Of a stretch of DNA of 18,650 bases, positions 6,017 through 11,938 are shown piece after piece (positions within the stretch are counted from its first letter, which is position 1; the number at the start of each line of letters is the position of its first letter). The stretch covers positions 1 through 18,650 of the forward strand of contig JAZGHU010000040.1 in assembly GCA_036481345.1 (NCBI GenBank). Direction: 5' to 3'. The translations under genes and the position numbers were made by a program. The notes beneath the pieces are model-generated. The model was not told the DNA's origin and made no database searches. It was given only the letters and a program-made list of their open reading frames with translations. The DNA is from JAAOYC01 sp036481345. GTDB lineage: Archaea; Nanobdellota; Nanobdellia; Woesearchaeales; WJKL01.

Positions 6017-7987
6017 ATGAAAAAATTAATCTTAATGATTTTAGTTTTCATAATAATGAGTTCTATAGTGTTTGCTGAATGTATAGATTGGGATAGTGAT
6101 GGATCTTTTGCTCCTAGTCCATCTTGTCCAGAAGGAAATGATTGTAATGATTATAATGAAAGCGTATATCCAGGAGCAACTGAAATACCTGCTAATGGTG
6201 TTGATGAAAATTGCGATACAGAGGAACTATGTTATGAGGATATGGATGGAGATAATTATGGTTCAACATCAACAGTGATTAGTAATGATTTATTCTGTAC
6301 AGACCCAGGAGAATCTTCAAACAGCGAGGATTGTGGAGATTATGATCCTTTAGTATATCCAGGAGCAACTGAAATAATTGGAAATTTTGTAGATGATAAT
6401 TGTGATGGAAAAGAATTATGTTATAAAGATGCTGATGATGACGGCTACAGGCCAGATGGAGTATCAACAGTTTTAAGTGATGATTTAGATTGTACAGATG
6501 TTGGAGAAGCAGAAATCACTGATCCTACAACTGACTGCAACGATAATGATGGTACTGTATATCCAGGAGCAACTGAAATACCTGCTAATGGTATTGATGA
6601 AAATTGCGATACAGAGGAACTATGTTATGAGGATATGGATGGAGATAATTATGGTTCAACATCAACAGTGATTAGTAATGATCCATTCTGTACAGACCCA
6701 GGAGAATCTTCAAACAGCGAGGATTGTGGAGATTATGATCCTTTAGTATATCCAGGAGCAACTGAAATAATTGGAAATTCTGTAGATGATAATTGTGATG
6801 GAAAAGAATTATGTTATAAAGATGCTGATGATGACGGCTACAGGCCAGATGGAGTATCAACAGTTTTAAGTGATGACCTAGACTGCGATGATTCTGGAGA
6901 AGCACAAAGCGCTGATCCTATTAGTGACTGTGATGATGGAGATGGAAGCGTATATCCAGGAGCAACTGAAATCTGTGATGGCATAGATAATGACTGTGAC
7001 CTTGATGTAGATGAAGGAGTTATAACAACTTATTATCTGGATTCTGATGGAGATGGATTTGGAAGTTTTTCCCCTACTATTCAAGCATGTACTCAACCAG
7101 CAAATTATTCAGTTAATAGTAATGATTGTGATGATGGAGATGGAAGTGTATATCCAGGAGCAACTGAAATACCTGCTAATGGTGTTGATGAAGATTGCGA
7201 TACAGAGGAACTATGTTATGAAGATATGGATGGAGATAATTATGGTTCAACATCAACAGTGATTAGTGTGGACCCATTCTGTACAGACCCAGGAGAATCT
7301 TCAAACAGCGAGGATTGTGGAGATTATGATCCTTTAGTATATCCAGGAGCAACTGAAACCTGCAATGGAGTAGATGACAACTGTGATGGAATTGTTGACA
7401 ATGATCCTTCTTGTCCGCCAGTAGCTTTGACAGCACCGGCTGGAGCAACATTTGTTGATGGTAATGGAGATCCTATAACTGGGGCTGTTCCAGGAAGTGA
7501 AGTTTATTTAAGGATTGGAGGAACTGATTCAGTTAAATTACAAGTTACTGGAGTAATTGATCTTACTGGTGTTGTTGCAGATACAGATGGAGCAACCTCT
7601 TTACTTCATTTTGGAGGAGGTTCAAGAAGTGGAATTGGAACTGTAGAACTAATTTTTTCACGTAGTGGTGCTGAAGAATCTGTAAGAATCTGTCCAGGAG
7701 CTACAATTTTAGCTGAAGTTTTTGATAGTTGTATTGGAGAGATTATCTTGAATTCTGATATTCCGAGTTCTGGTGGTTATACTCTTGTAGAATTATCTGA
7801 CTTGATTTATTGGCATGTACAAGCAGATGCCTCTATATTTTCTACAGGGGGTGAAGAGGTTCCTTCAGGCCCAGAAGGGCCAGGACCAGAAGTAATTCCA
7901 GAATTTTCAACTTTCGGAATGGTGGTAATGTTATTATTTCTTACAATTGGTGGATTCTTTTATCTAAGAGATAAAAAGAAAAACTAA
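6017..7987 (+). CDS. MopE-like metal-binding repeat surface protein with PEF-type tail
   Basis: About 656 residues from the preferred ATG 6017. The signal peptide is MKKLILMILVFIIMSSIVFA (cut before ECIDW). Residues ~25-465 hold seven copies of the 'putative metal-binding' (MopE-type) core: D-C-x-D-x-D-x-x-VYPGATE, then x-N-x-x-D-x-(N/D)-C-D, with DxDGDxYG or DADDDGYR linkers rich in Asp, like Ca2+-binding thrombospondin-type loops. In Methylococcus the family name comes from copper binding; Ca2+ is as likely here. A non-repeat beta-rich domain follows (~470-615), then a Gly/Pro/Glu linker and the sorting tail IPEFSTFGMVVM plus hydrophobic span and RDKKKN. Likely anchored at the cell surface by an archaeosortase. 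It is the longest extracellular protein here, and its repeats are near-identical at DNA level. Confidence 0.88.
   Translation: MKKLILMILVFIIMSSIVFAECIDWDSDGSFAPSPSCPEGNDCNDYNESVYPGATEIPANGVDENCDTEELCYEDMDGDNYGSTSTVISNDLFCTDPGESSNSEDCGDYDPLVYPGATEIIGNFVDDNCDGKELCYKDADDDGYRPDGVSTVLSDDLDCTDVGEAEITDPTTDCNDNDGTVYPGATEIPANGIDENCDTEELCYEDMDGDNYGSTSTVISNDPFCTDPGESSNSEDCGDYDPLVYPGATEIIGNSVDDNCDGKELCYKDADDDGYRPDGVSTVLSDDLDCDDSGEAQSADPISDCDDGDGSVYPGATEICDGIDNDCDLDVDEGVITTYYLDSDGDGFGSFSPTIQACTQPANYSVNSNDCDDGDGSVYPGATEIPANGVDEDCDTEELCYEDMDGDNYGSTSTVISVDPFCTDPGESSNSEDCGDYDPLVYPGATETCNGVDDNCDGIVDNDPSCPPVALTAPAGATFVDGNGDPITGAVPGSEVYLRIGGTDSVKLQVTGVIDLTGVVADTDGATSLLHFGGGSRSGIGTVELIFSRSGAEESVRICPGATILAEVFDSCIGEIILNSDIPSSGGYTLVELSDLIYWHVQADASIFSTGGEEVPSGPEGPGPEVIPEFSTFGMVVMLLFLTIGGFFYLRDKKKN
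6164..6483 (+). repeat. Long direct repeat, copy 1
   Basis: A 320-nt unit inside the MopE-like gene, repeated at 6557-6876 with about four mismatches by eye. The offset is 393 nt (131 codons), so the frame is kept. It contains one 63-residue and most of one 68-residue module. Confidence 0.93.
6557..6876 (+). repeat. Long direct repeat, copy 2
   Basis: Second copy of the 320-nt unit. After its end the sequence diverges quickly (CCTAGACTGCGATG here, TTTAGATTGTACAG in copy 1). Confidence 0.93.
7148..7358 (+). repeat. Long direct repeat, partial copy 3
   Basis: Matches the first 211 nt of the unit with a few more changes, notably around 7265-7273. It corresponds to 6557-6767. Confidence 0.9.
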
Positions 7988-8006
7988 TTTTATTTTTTTC
8001 TTTTTA
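7988..8006 (+). terminator. T-rich transcription stop after the MopE-like gene
   Basis: TTTTATTTTTTTCTTTTT directly follows the stop codon; no hairpin is seen. Confidence 0.45.
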
Positions 8007-8014
8007 TAGTGAAA

Positions 8015-8024
8015 CTTTAAAAAT
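8015..8024 (+). promoter_or_regulatory. TATA box, probably leaderless promoter
   Basis: CTTTAAAAAT is centred about 27 bp before ATG 8046, so transcription should begin at or next to the start codon. No Shine-Dalgarno is seen. Confidence 0.55.
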
Positions 8025-8045
8025 GAACTAGATTTATCTTTCTAT

Positions 8046-8951
8046 ATGGATCCAGAGGAAAAAGCTATTGTTGATTATACAGAACAGGATGTTTCTGATG
8101 AAATGTTGATGGATTTGGATGGTTCAAAAAAAGGATATCACAGATTAAATCTTGAGCAAGTTCAAAGAACAGTCAAGCTTATTTATCTACCTCATCAAGT
8201 CAGACAATGGAATGCTTTTGTAAATGGGGCTGAGGTGAGAAACCCTACTTTAAGTGAAGAAGGAAAAGAAGTTACATTAGAAGAAATCCTTCCAGATGCT
8301 ATGGAAAAAGCAGAAAAATTATTCAATTTTTATTCTAGTATTCCTGCAGGACAATATTATGTTGATGCACATGATGATCTAGAGGAATATAGAGATTGGA
8401 AGGTTGATACAAATCGTATGGGCCCTTCTCATTCTATTGCTAAAAAGAGATTTGATGGATTTGTAGTCAAAGAGCTAGACCATTGGTATGTTAGATATGG
8501 TATTGGAAGCTTTAAGGTTCCTGATAGACGTGTATATGTTCCTTGGGATATAACTAGCTTTAGTAATCCTTTGTGTCTTCTTGAACCAAAAACACAAATA
8601 GATGGAGATGAACAAATCTTTAGTGAAGATGAATTGAAGGATTTAATCGATTCGACTTATGCAAAATGGAAGGAAATATTTGAAGAATTAAGATCAGAAA
8701 AAGGCAAACAGATCTATTTTGCTAAATCTGATGAAGAAGATGAAGAGGAAAAAGAATTAGACTGGATAAATGATGGAGGAGAAGATGAATTTGAAGGAGA
8801 GTTTGATATCTATACTTGTCCTGCTGTTTGCAGAAAAATTGGATTTTGGCCAGAGACTGAATCAATCTCTTCTGTAGATGAATTATTTCAATTTATAGTA
8901 AGATTTACTTCATTTAAAGAAAAAGGGAAATCATTTAGTGAGAATGATTAG
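8046..8951 (+). CDS. Hypothetical acidic protein, family not recognised
   Basis: A 301-residue soluble protein with no signal peptide or membrane span. The N-terminal half is mixed alpha/beta with many Tyr/Trp (RQWNAFVNG, HWYVRYGIGSFKVPDRRVYVPWD). The last third contains a very acidic run (DEEDEEEKELDWINDGGEDEF) and one Cys-x3-Cys (CPAVC). I see no catalytic motif that I can name. The start has no ribosome binding site but lies about 27 bp from a TATA box, which fits a leaderless message. Its 3' end overlaps the convergent IscU gene by 17 nt, so the two transcripts are antisense to each other at their ends. Coding status is supported by length and by consistent amino-acid composition. Confidence 0.72.
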   Translation: MDPEEKAIVDYTEQDVSDEMLMDLDGSKKGYHRLNLEQVQRTVKLIYLPHQVRQWNAFVNGAEVRNPTLSEEGKEVTLEEILPDAMEKAEKLFNFYSSIPAGQYYVDAHDDLEEYRDWKVDTNRMGPSHSIAKKRFDGFVVKELDHWYVRYGIGSFKVPDRRVYVPWDITSFSNPLCLLEPKTQIDGDEQIFSEDELKDLIDSTYAKWKEIFEELRSEKGKQIYFAKSDEEDEEEKELDWINDGGEDEFEGEFDIYTCPAVCRKIGFWPETESISSVDELFQFIVRFTSFKEKGKSFSEND

Positions 8952-9306
8952 TTCTATATTTTTCAATAGCTTGCTTTAGAGCATTTTGTGCTAGAACAGA
9001 GCAATGAAGTTTTACTTGAGGAACATCTCCCATCTTTTTTACAATATCTTTGCTTGTTACTTTTAATGCTTGGTCTAAAGTCATGCCTTTAACTATTTCG
9101 CATAAGAAATCTGTTGAAACGATTGCTGCAACACAGCCATATGTCTTGAATCTGATGTCTTTGATCTTGTTGTCTTCTATCTTAAGATAGACTCTCATTA
9201 TGTCTCCACATCTTACATTTCCAACTTCTCCTGTTGCTGAAGGATTTTTTATCTCTCCTGCAAATTTTGGATTTTGAAATCTTTTTAATATTTTTTTAGA
9301 GTACAT
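8935..9306 (-). CDS. iscU: IscU/NifU-type Fe-S cluster scaffold
   Basis: A 123-residue protein starting MYSKKILKRFQNP, the family's usual N-terminus. The three cluster cysteines are present: Cys33 in VRCGD (with Asp35), Cys58 in YGCVAAI and Cys102 in KLHCSVL, preceded by His101. Known role: receives persulfide sulfur from cysteine desulfurase and builds a [2Fe-2S] cluster for transfer to target proteins. I prefer ATG 9306 over the in-frame TTG at 9315, because the TTG lies inside the cupin end and adds residues not found in the family; the ATG follows the cupin TAA by one base (TAAAATG). An extra Cys69 is present. It is the last gene of a six-gene operon with its sulfur donor two genes upstream. 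Confidence 0.93.
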   Translation of the reverse strand: MYSKKILKRFQNPKFAGEIKNPSATGEVGNVRCGDIMRVYLKIEDNKIKDIRFKTYGCVAAIVSTDFLCEIVKGMTLDQALKVTSKDIVKKMGDVPQVKLHCSVLAQNALKQAIEKYRTNHSH

Positions 9307-9307
9307 T

Positions 9308-9667
9308 TTATTCAAACCTGTCTTTTTTTACTGCTTCTTCATCAAATGGTTCAATGAATGTAAAATCTTCTAAAGCTTCTATTGTATGTTTTACATATGG
9401 TTGAATCTCAATGATTGATTGAGCTTCTACTATTATTTCTTTCTCTTCATCTGTTTTGGTGTTTTGCAGTTTATATTTTGCTTTGCCTTTGATAATTACA
9501 TTTATTTCTGGGTCTTTTGATTTTACGATTCCTTTATGATAATGTCCACCAGCAGTCGCTCCTTTGTTTAATTCAATAAGAATCCAATTATTAGTATCAG
9601 CTGAAAATTTATAGACTTTTTTACTGTCATCTTCTTTCCATTTTTCTAAAGATTTTATCTTGTACAT
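9308..9667 (-). CDS. Small cupin-domain protein
   Basis: A 119-residue single cupin barrel. Metal-ligand motif 1 is GGHYHKG (His42, His44) with Glu54 in PEINVIIKG; motif 2 is VKHTIEAL (His94). Cupins of this size bind Fe, Mn, Zn or Ni, or act as small-molecule sensors or isomerases; the reaction is unknown here. The gene sits between the cysteine desulfurase and the IscU scaffold, with one-base gaps on both sides (the TAAAATGTAC junction appears twice), so it is very likely co-translated. A cupin in an Fe-S assembly operon might handle iron or a thiol such as cysteine, but this is inference. Confidence 0.85.
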   Translation of the reverse strand: MYKIKSLEKWKEDDSKKVYKFSADTNNWILIELNKGATAGGHYHKGIVKSKDPEINVIIKGKAKYKLQNTKTDEEKEIIVEAQSIIEIQPYVKHTIEALEDFTFIEPFDEEAVKKDRFE

Positions 9668-9668
9668 T

Positions 9669-10826
9669 TTATAATACCTTTTTTGCCAGTTTTGTCAATG
9701 GGCTTATTTTTCTTAATTTTTCTATTGTCTTTGTTATTTCTTTTATTGCAAAGTCTAATTCTTCTTTTGTTGTATATTTAGAAATTGTGAATCTTAATGA
9801 ACCATGAGCTCTTTCTGGATTTTTTTCTAAAGCCATGATAACATGAGATGGTTCTAATGTATGTGAAGAGCATGCACTGCCAGTTGATGTGCAGATTCCT
9901 TTTGCATCTAAGAAAGAACCTACTGCCTCTCCCTCTACAAATTTGAATGAGATGTTTATATTGTTGCATAATCTGTTTTTTCTTGGGCCATTAAGTCTTG
10001 TATCTGGAATTTTTAGAAGTTCTTCAATAAAATAATCTCTTAATTGAGTCATCTGCTTGATATGTTTTGGATTTGCTATCTTAACTGCTTTTGCAAATCC
10101 TACAATTCCTGGGATGTTTTCTGTTCCTGATCTTAGATTTCTTTCTTGTCCACCGCCGTTTATGAATGGATAGATTTTTATTCCTTCTTTTATGTATAAT
10201 ACTCCAACTCCTTTTGGACCATGTATCTTGTGAGCATTTAAAGTGATGAGGTCTGCATGTTTTGTTGATAATGGTGTTTTTGTGTATGATTGGCATGCAT
10301 CAGTGTGAAGAAGAACATTATGTTTTTTGCATACTTTGTAGATTTCTTCTAGATCTTGGATTGTTCCTATCTCGTTATTTCCATGAATGATCGATACTAA
10401 TAGAGTATCTTTTTTTATGAGTTTTTCTAAGAAAACAGGGGAGACAAGTCCTTTTTTATCAACAGGCATGTAAGTTACTCTTGCTCCTAACTTTTCTAAC
10501 ATCTTGCAAGTGTTTAATACACAATCATGATCTATCTTTGTTGTTATGATATGGGACTTGTCTGGATTTGCAAAGAAAAGTTCTTTTATAGCCCAGTTAT
10601 TAGATTCTGTTCCTCCTGATGTGAAGAAAATTTCATTGTCTTTTGCTCCAATTGATTTTGCTATTGTTTTTCTTGATTCTTCTAAAGCTCTTTTCGCTTC
10701 TTGTCCTTTATGATGTGTTGAAGAAGCATTTCCGTAAGATTTTTCATGATATAAGTTCATAGCTTTGACTACTTCAGGGTCTACTTTTGTAGTTGCTCCG
10801 TTGTCTAGATAGATTGTTTTATTCAT
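9669..10826 (-). CDS. iscS: Cysteine desulfurase (IscS/NifS class)
   Basis: A 385-residue PLP enzyme with all landmarks: YLDNGATT at the N-terminus; YGNASSTHHKGQEA; TSGGTESNN; His100 stacking on PLP; HGNNEIGTIQD; HTDACQS with Asp176; Schiff-base Lys200 in NAHKIHGPKG; GGGQERNLRSGTEN; and catalytic Cys319 in STGSACSS. Known role: removes sulfur from cysteine as an enzyme persulfide and passes it to the scaffold IscU encoded downstream, and possibly to tRNA thiolation. Its ATG lies 8 nt inside the upstream small Cys-rich gene. Class I (IscS/NifS-like) is indicated by the longer loop with Cys319. Nothing is missing, so it should be active. Confidence 0.96.
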   Translation of the reverse strand: MNKTIYLDNGATTKVDPEVVKAMNLYHEKSYGNASSTHHKGQEAKRALEESRKTIAKSIGAKDNEIFFTSGGTESNNWAIKELFFANPDKSHIITTKIDHDCVLNTCKMLEKLGARVTYMPVDKKGLVSPVFLEKLIKKDTLLVSIIHGNNEIGTIQDLEEIYKVCKKHNVLLHTDACQSYTKTPLSTKHADLITLNAHKIHGPKGVGVLYIKEGIKIYPFINGGGQERNLRSGTENIPGIVGFAKAVKIANPKHIKQMTQLRDYFIEELLKIPDTRLNGPRKNRLCNNINISFKFVEGEAVGSFLDAKGICTSTGSACSSHTLEPSHVIMALEKNPERAHGSLRFTISKYTTKEELDFAIKEITKTIEKLRKISPLTKLAKKVL

Positions 10827-11031
10827 CGTCTTTTTTTCCTAATAATCTCGGATCTATGCTGCAGCAGTCATTCCATACTTCGCAGGAAGGACATCTTTTT
10901 ATTTTTGTTGACATTGGTTTTTTGCAGCCTATACAGCAATAATCATTGTCTGGATTTATCCCTAAAAATTTTAATATTTTTTTTGGAAACGGAGTTTTCA
11001 AACCGTTCTCATTTTCATTCGAAAGTTTCAT
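10819..11031 (-). CDS. Small 7-cysteine metal-binding protein in the Fe-S operon
   Basis: A 70-residue protein. Seven cysteines in the second half: CCxxC at 32-36 (CCIGC), CPSC at 47-50 and CC at 56-57, resembling a zinc ribbon but with two doubled cysteines. The N-terminus is Lys/Asn-rich; the C-terminus ends KKDDE. It could bind zinc, iron or a cluster; I do not recognise a named family. Both ends overlap neighbours: ATGA with the GNAT gene upstream and 8 nt with the desulfurase downstream, so it is an integral member of the operon. Its position beside the desulfurase makes a sulfur- or metal-handling accessory role plausible (inference only). Confidence 0.75.
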   Translation of the reverse strand: MKLSNENENGLKTPFPKKILKFLGINPDNDYCCIGCKKPMSTKIKRCPSCEVWNDCCSIDPRLLGKKDDE

Positions 11032-11504
11032 TTTTTAACCTTTAGATCTTTTCTAAATAGGACAGCATCTTCTCCCCATGTATAATGATCTGGGAGTTTT
11101 GCATATAGTTTGTAGCCTTTCTTTTTGTAAAATTTTCTTGCAGTCTTGTTTGTTTTTCCTGTGTATAGATAAATTGATCTGTATCTTGCTTTTTTTGCTG
11201 TGTTTTCCATGAAGTTCATAAGTTTTGTTGCTATACCTTGCCTATGGTATTCTCTTTTTACTGCAAGATAAGTTATTTCACAGCTATTTGGAGCGAAGAA
11301 GTGTTTGTTGTATCCAACTGCTCCTACTATCTCTTTGTTTTTTATGAAAACATAGAATTTTTCTAGATTTTTCTTGAATTTCTTTTTTAGCCAGCTTCTT
11401 ATTTCTGGTTTTTTTGTTTTATCTCTTATGTAAAAAGGGTGATCACTATTATAATCTAAATCAACTAGTGCATCAAAGTCTGATTCTTTATAATCTCTTA
11501 TCAT
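11028..11504 (-). CDS. GNAT-family N-acetyltransferase
   Basis: A 158-residue protein from ATG 11504. The acetyl-CoA signature is clear: ITYLAVKREYHRQGIATKLMNFM (R-x-x-G-x-A at ~87-92), then the IYLYTG strand and TARKFYKKKGYKLY, typical of GNAT motif B. The substrate cannot be told. I chose ATG 11504 because it overlaps the regulator's TGA as ATGA; the longer reading to 11531 adds nine residues lying inside the regulator gene. It is the second gene of the Fe-S operon, an unusual location for an acetyltransferase; one possibility is acetylation of a small thiol or amine, but no evidence is visible. Confidence 0.87.
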   Translation of the reverse strand: MIRDYKESDFDALVDLDYNSDHPFYIRDKTKKPEIRSWLKKKFKKNLEKFYVFIKNKEIVGAVGYNKHFFAPNSCEITYLAVKREYHRQGIATKLMNFMENTAKKARYRSIYLYTGKTNKTARKFYKKKGYKLYAKLPDHYTWGEDAVLFRKDLKVKK

Positions 11505-11803
11505 TTTTTCACTTTGCATTCTTTGCAGCAATATTTTTCAACATGTTTTGTTACTAATTTCATCAAAGGAACCATTGTTTCCTTGTTTAATGAGTATATT
11601 CTTTGTTTTCCTTTCTGTTTTACATCTAATACATGGCATTCAGCAAGGCATTTTAGATTATGTGATATCTTTGACTGTTCTTCGTTGATTGTCTTGCAGA
11701 TCTCTGAAACAGACATTGGTCTAAGTTCTAATGTTGTTAGTATCTTTTGCCTTGTCTTGTTTGCAATTGTCTCGAAAAAGACAGCATATGACGGACATTT
11801 CAT
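11501..11803 (-). CDS. ArsR-type winged-helix regulator, Cys-rich
   Basis: A 100-residue protein with the ArsR fold order: FFETIANKTRQKILTTLEL (first helices), MSVSEICKTI, recognition helix EEQSKISHNLKCLAECHVL, wing DVKQKGKQRIYSL, and a C-terminal dimer helix. Seven cysteines are present: Cys3, 36, 52, 56, and a terminal Cys92-Cys93-x2-Cys96. ArsR proteins are homodimeric repressors that let go of DNA on binding metal or on thiol chemistry; these cysteines are good candidates for zinc, arsenite, copper or Fe-S sensing. The gene is first in the operon, appears leaderless, and its start codon lies inside a perfect 22-bp palindrome, so autoregulation is likely. Which signal it senses is unknown. 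Confidence 0.88.
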   Translation of the reverse strand: MKCPSYAVFFETIANKTRQKILTTLELRPMSVSEICKTINEEQSKISHNLKCLAECHVLDVKQKGKQRIYSLNKETMVPLMKLVTKHVEKYCCKECKVKK

Positions 11804-11822
11804 ATGAATACGTATTCATATG
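11801..11822. promoter_or_regulatory. Perfect 22-bp palindromic operator
   Basis: Half-site CATATGAATAC is followed by its exact reverse complement. It lies between the TATA box (11826-11833) and the coding sequence of the ArsR-type gene and includes that gene's start codon (11801-11803). A dimeric repressor bound here would cover the transcription start. Confidence 0.85.
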
Positions 11823-11825
11823 TAG

Positions 11826-11833
11826 TATATAAA
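11826..11833 (-). promoter_or_regulatory. TATA box of the Fe-S operon
   Basis: On the minus strand the box reads TTTATATA, about 27 bp before the regulator's ATG, so the message is probably leaderless. It touches the palindromic operator. Confidence 0.72.
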
Positions 11834-11839
11834 GGTATT

Positions 11840-11888
11840 GCTTTACCTTCGGAAAAGCGGAGTTAAAGAAGCTTCGCGTTCTTTAACT
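11840..11888. repeat. Two adjacent inverted repeats between divergent promoters
   Basis: First: GCTTT (11840-11844) with AAAGC (11854-11858). Second: AGTTAAAGAA (11861-11870) with TTCTTTAACT (11879-11888), loop GCTTCGCG. The block is more GC-rich than its surroundings and lies between the two TATA boxes, so it may act as DNA rather than RNA. Confidence 0.65.
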
Positions 11889-11895
11889 TTCGGCC

Positions 11896-11916
11896 TTTAT
11901 AAGTTAAATTTATAAA
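11896..11916 (+). promoter_or_regulatory. TATA boxes of the acetyltransferase-cysS operon
   Basis: TTTATAAG (11896-11903) and TTTATAAA (11909-11916). The second is about 26 bp before ATG 11939, giving a leaderless message; the first would give a leader of about 13 nt, too short for the weak GAGG at 11923-11926 to decide. Confidence 0.6.
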
Positions 11917-11938
11917 TGTTAGAGGATAAACTAGTGCT

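Noticed and set aside
6002..6019. ATG 6002 as start of the MopE-like protein
   Set aside because: It overlaps the GAGGTG ribosome binding site and adds five residues before a perfect signal peptide; ATG 6017 matches the parallel gene at 4901.
6164..7358. Regularly spaced identical 22-nt repeats resembling a CRISPR array
   Set aside because: Spacings are 189-204 nt and always in frame, the spacers are themselves repeated, and the repeats encode VYPGATE cores of a secreted protein.
6279..7451. Several open frames antisense to the MopE-like repeats
   Set aside because: They recur with the DNA repeat, have His/Leu/Asn-rich low-complexity translations and lack start signals; shadows of the repeat gene.
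9306..9315. TTG 9315 as start of IscU
   Set aside because: Lies within the cupin gene's last codons; ATG 9306 gives the family's usual MYS start.
11028..11531. Longer GNAT reading starting at 11531
   Set aside because: The additional nine residues lie inside the regulator's Cys-rich end; the ATGA overlap at 11504-11501 is the common coupling form in this operon.
11514..11807. 97-codon plus-strand open frame opposite the ArsR-type gene
   Set aside because: Purely antisense to a gene with clear winged-helix motifs, with no promoter or ribosome binding site of its own.
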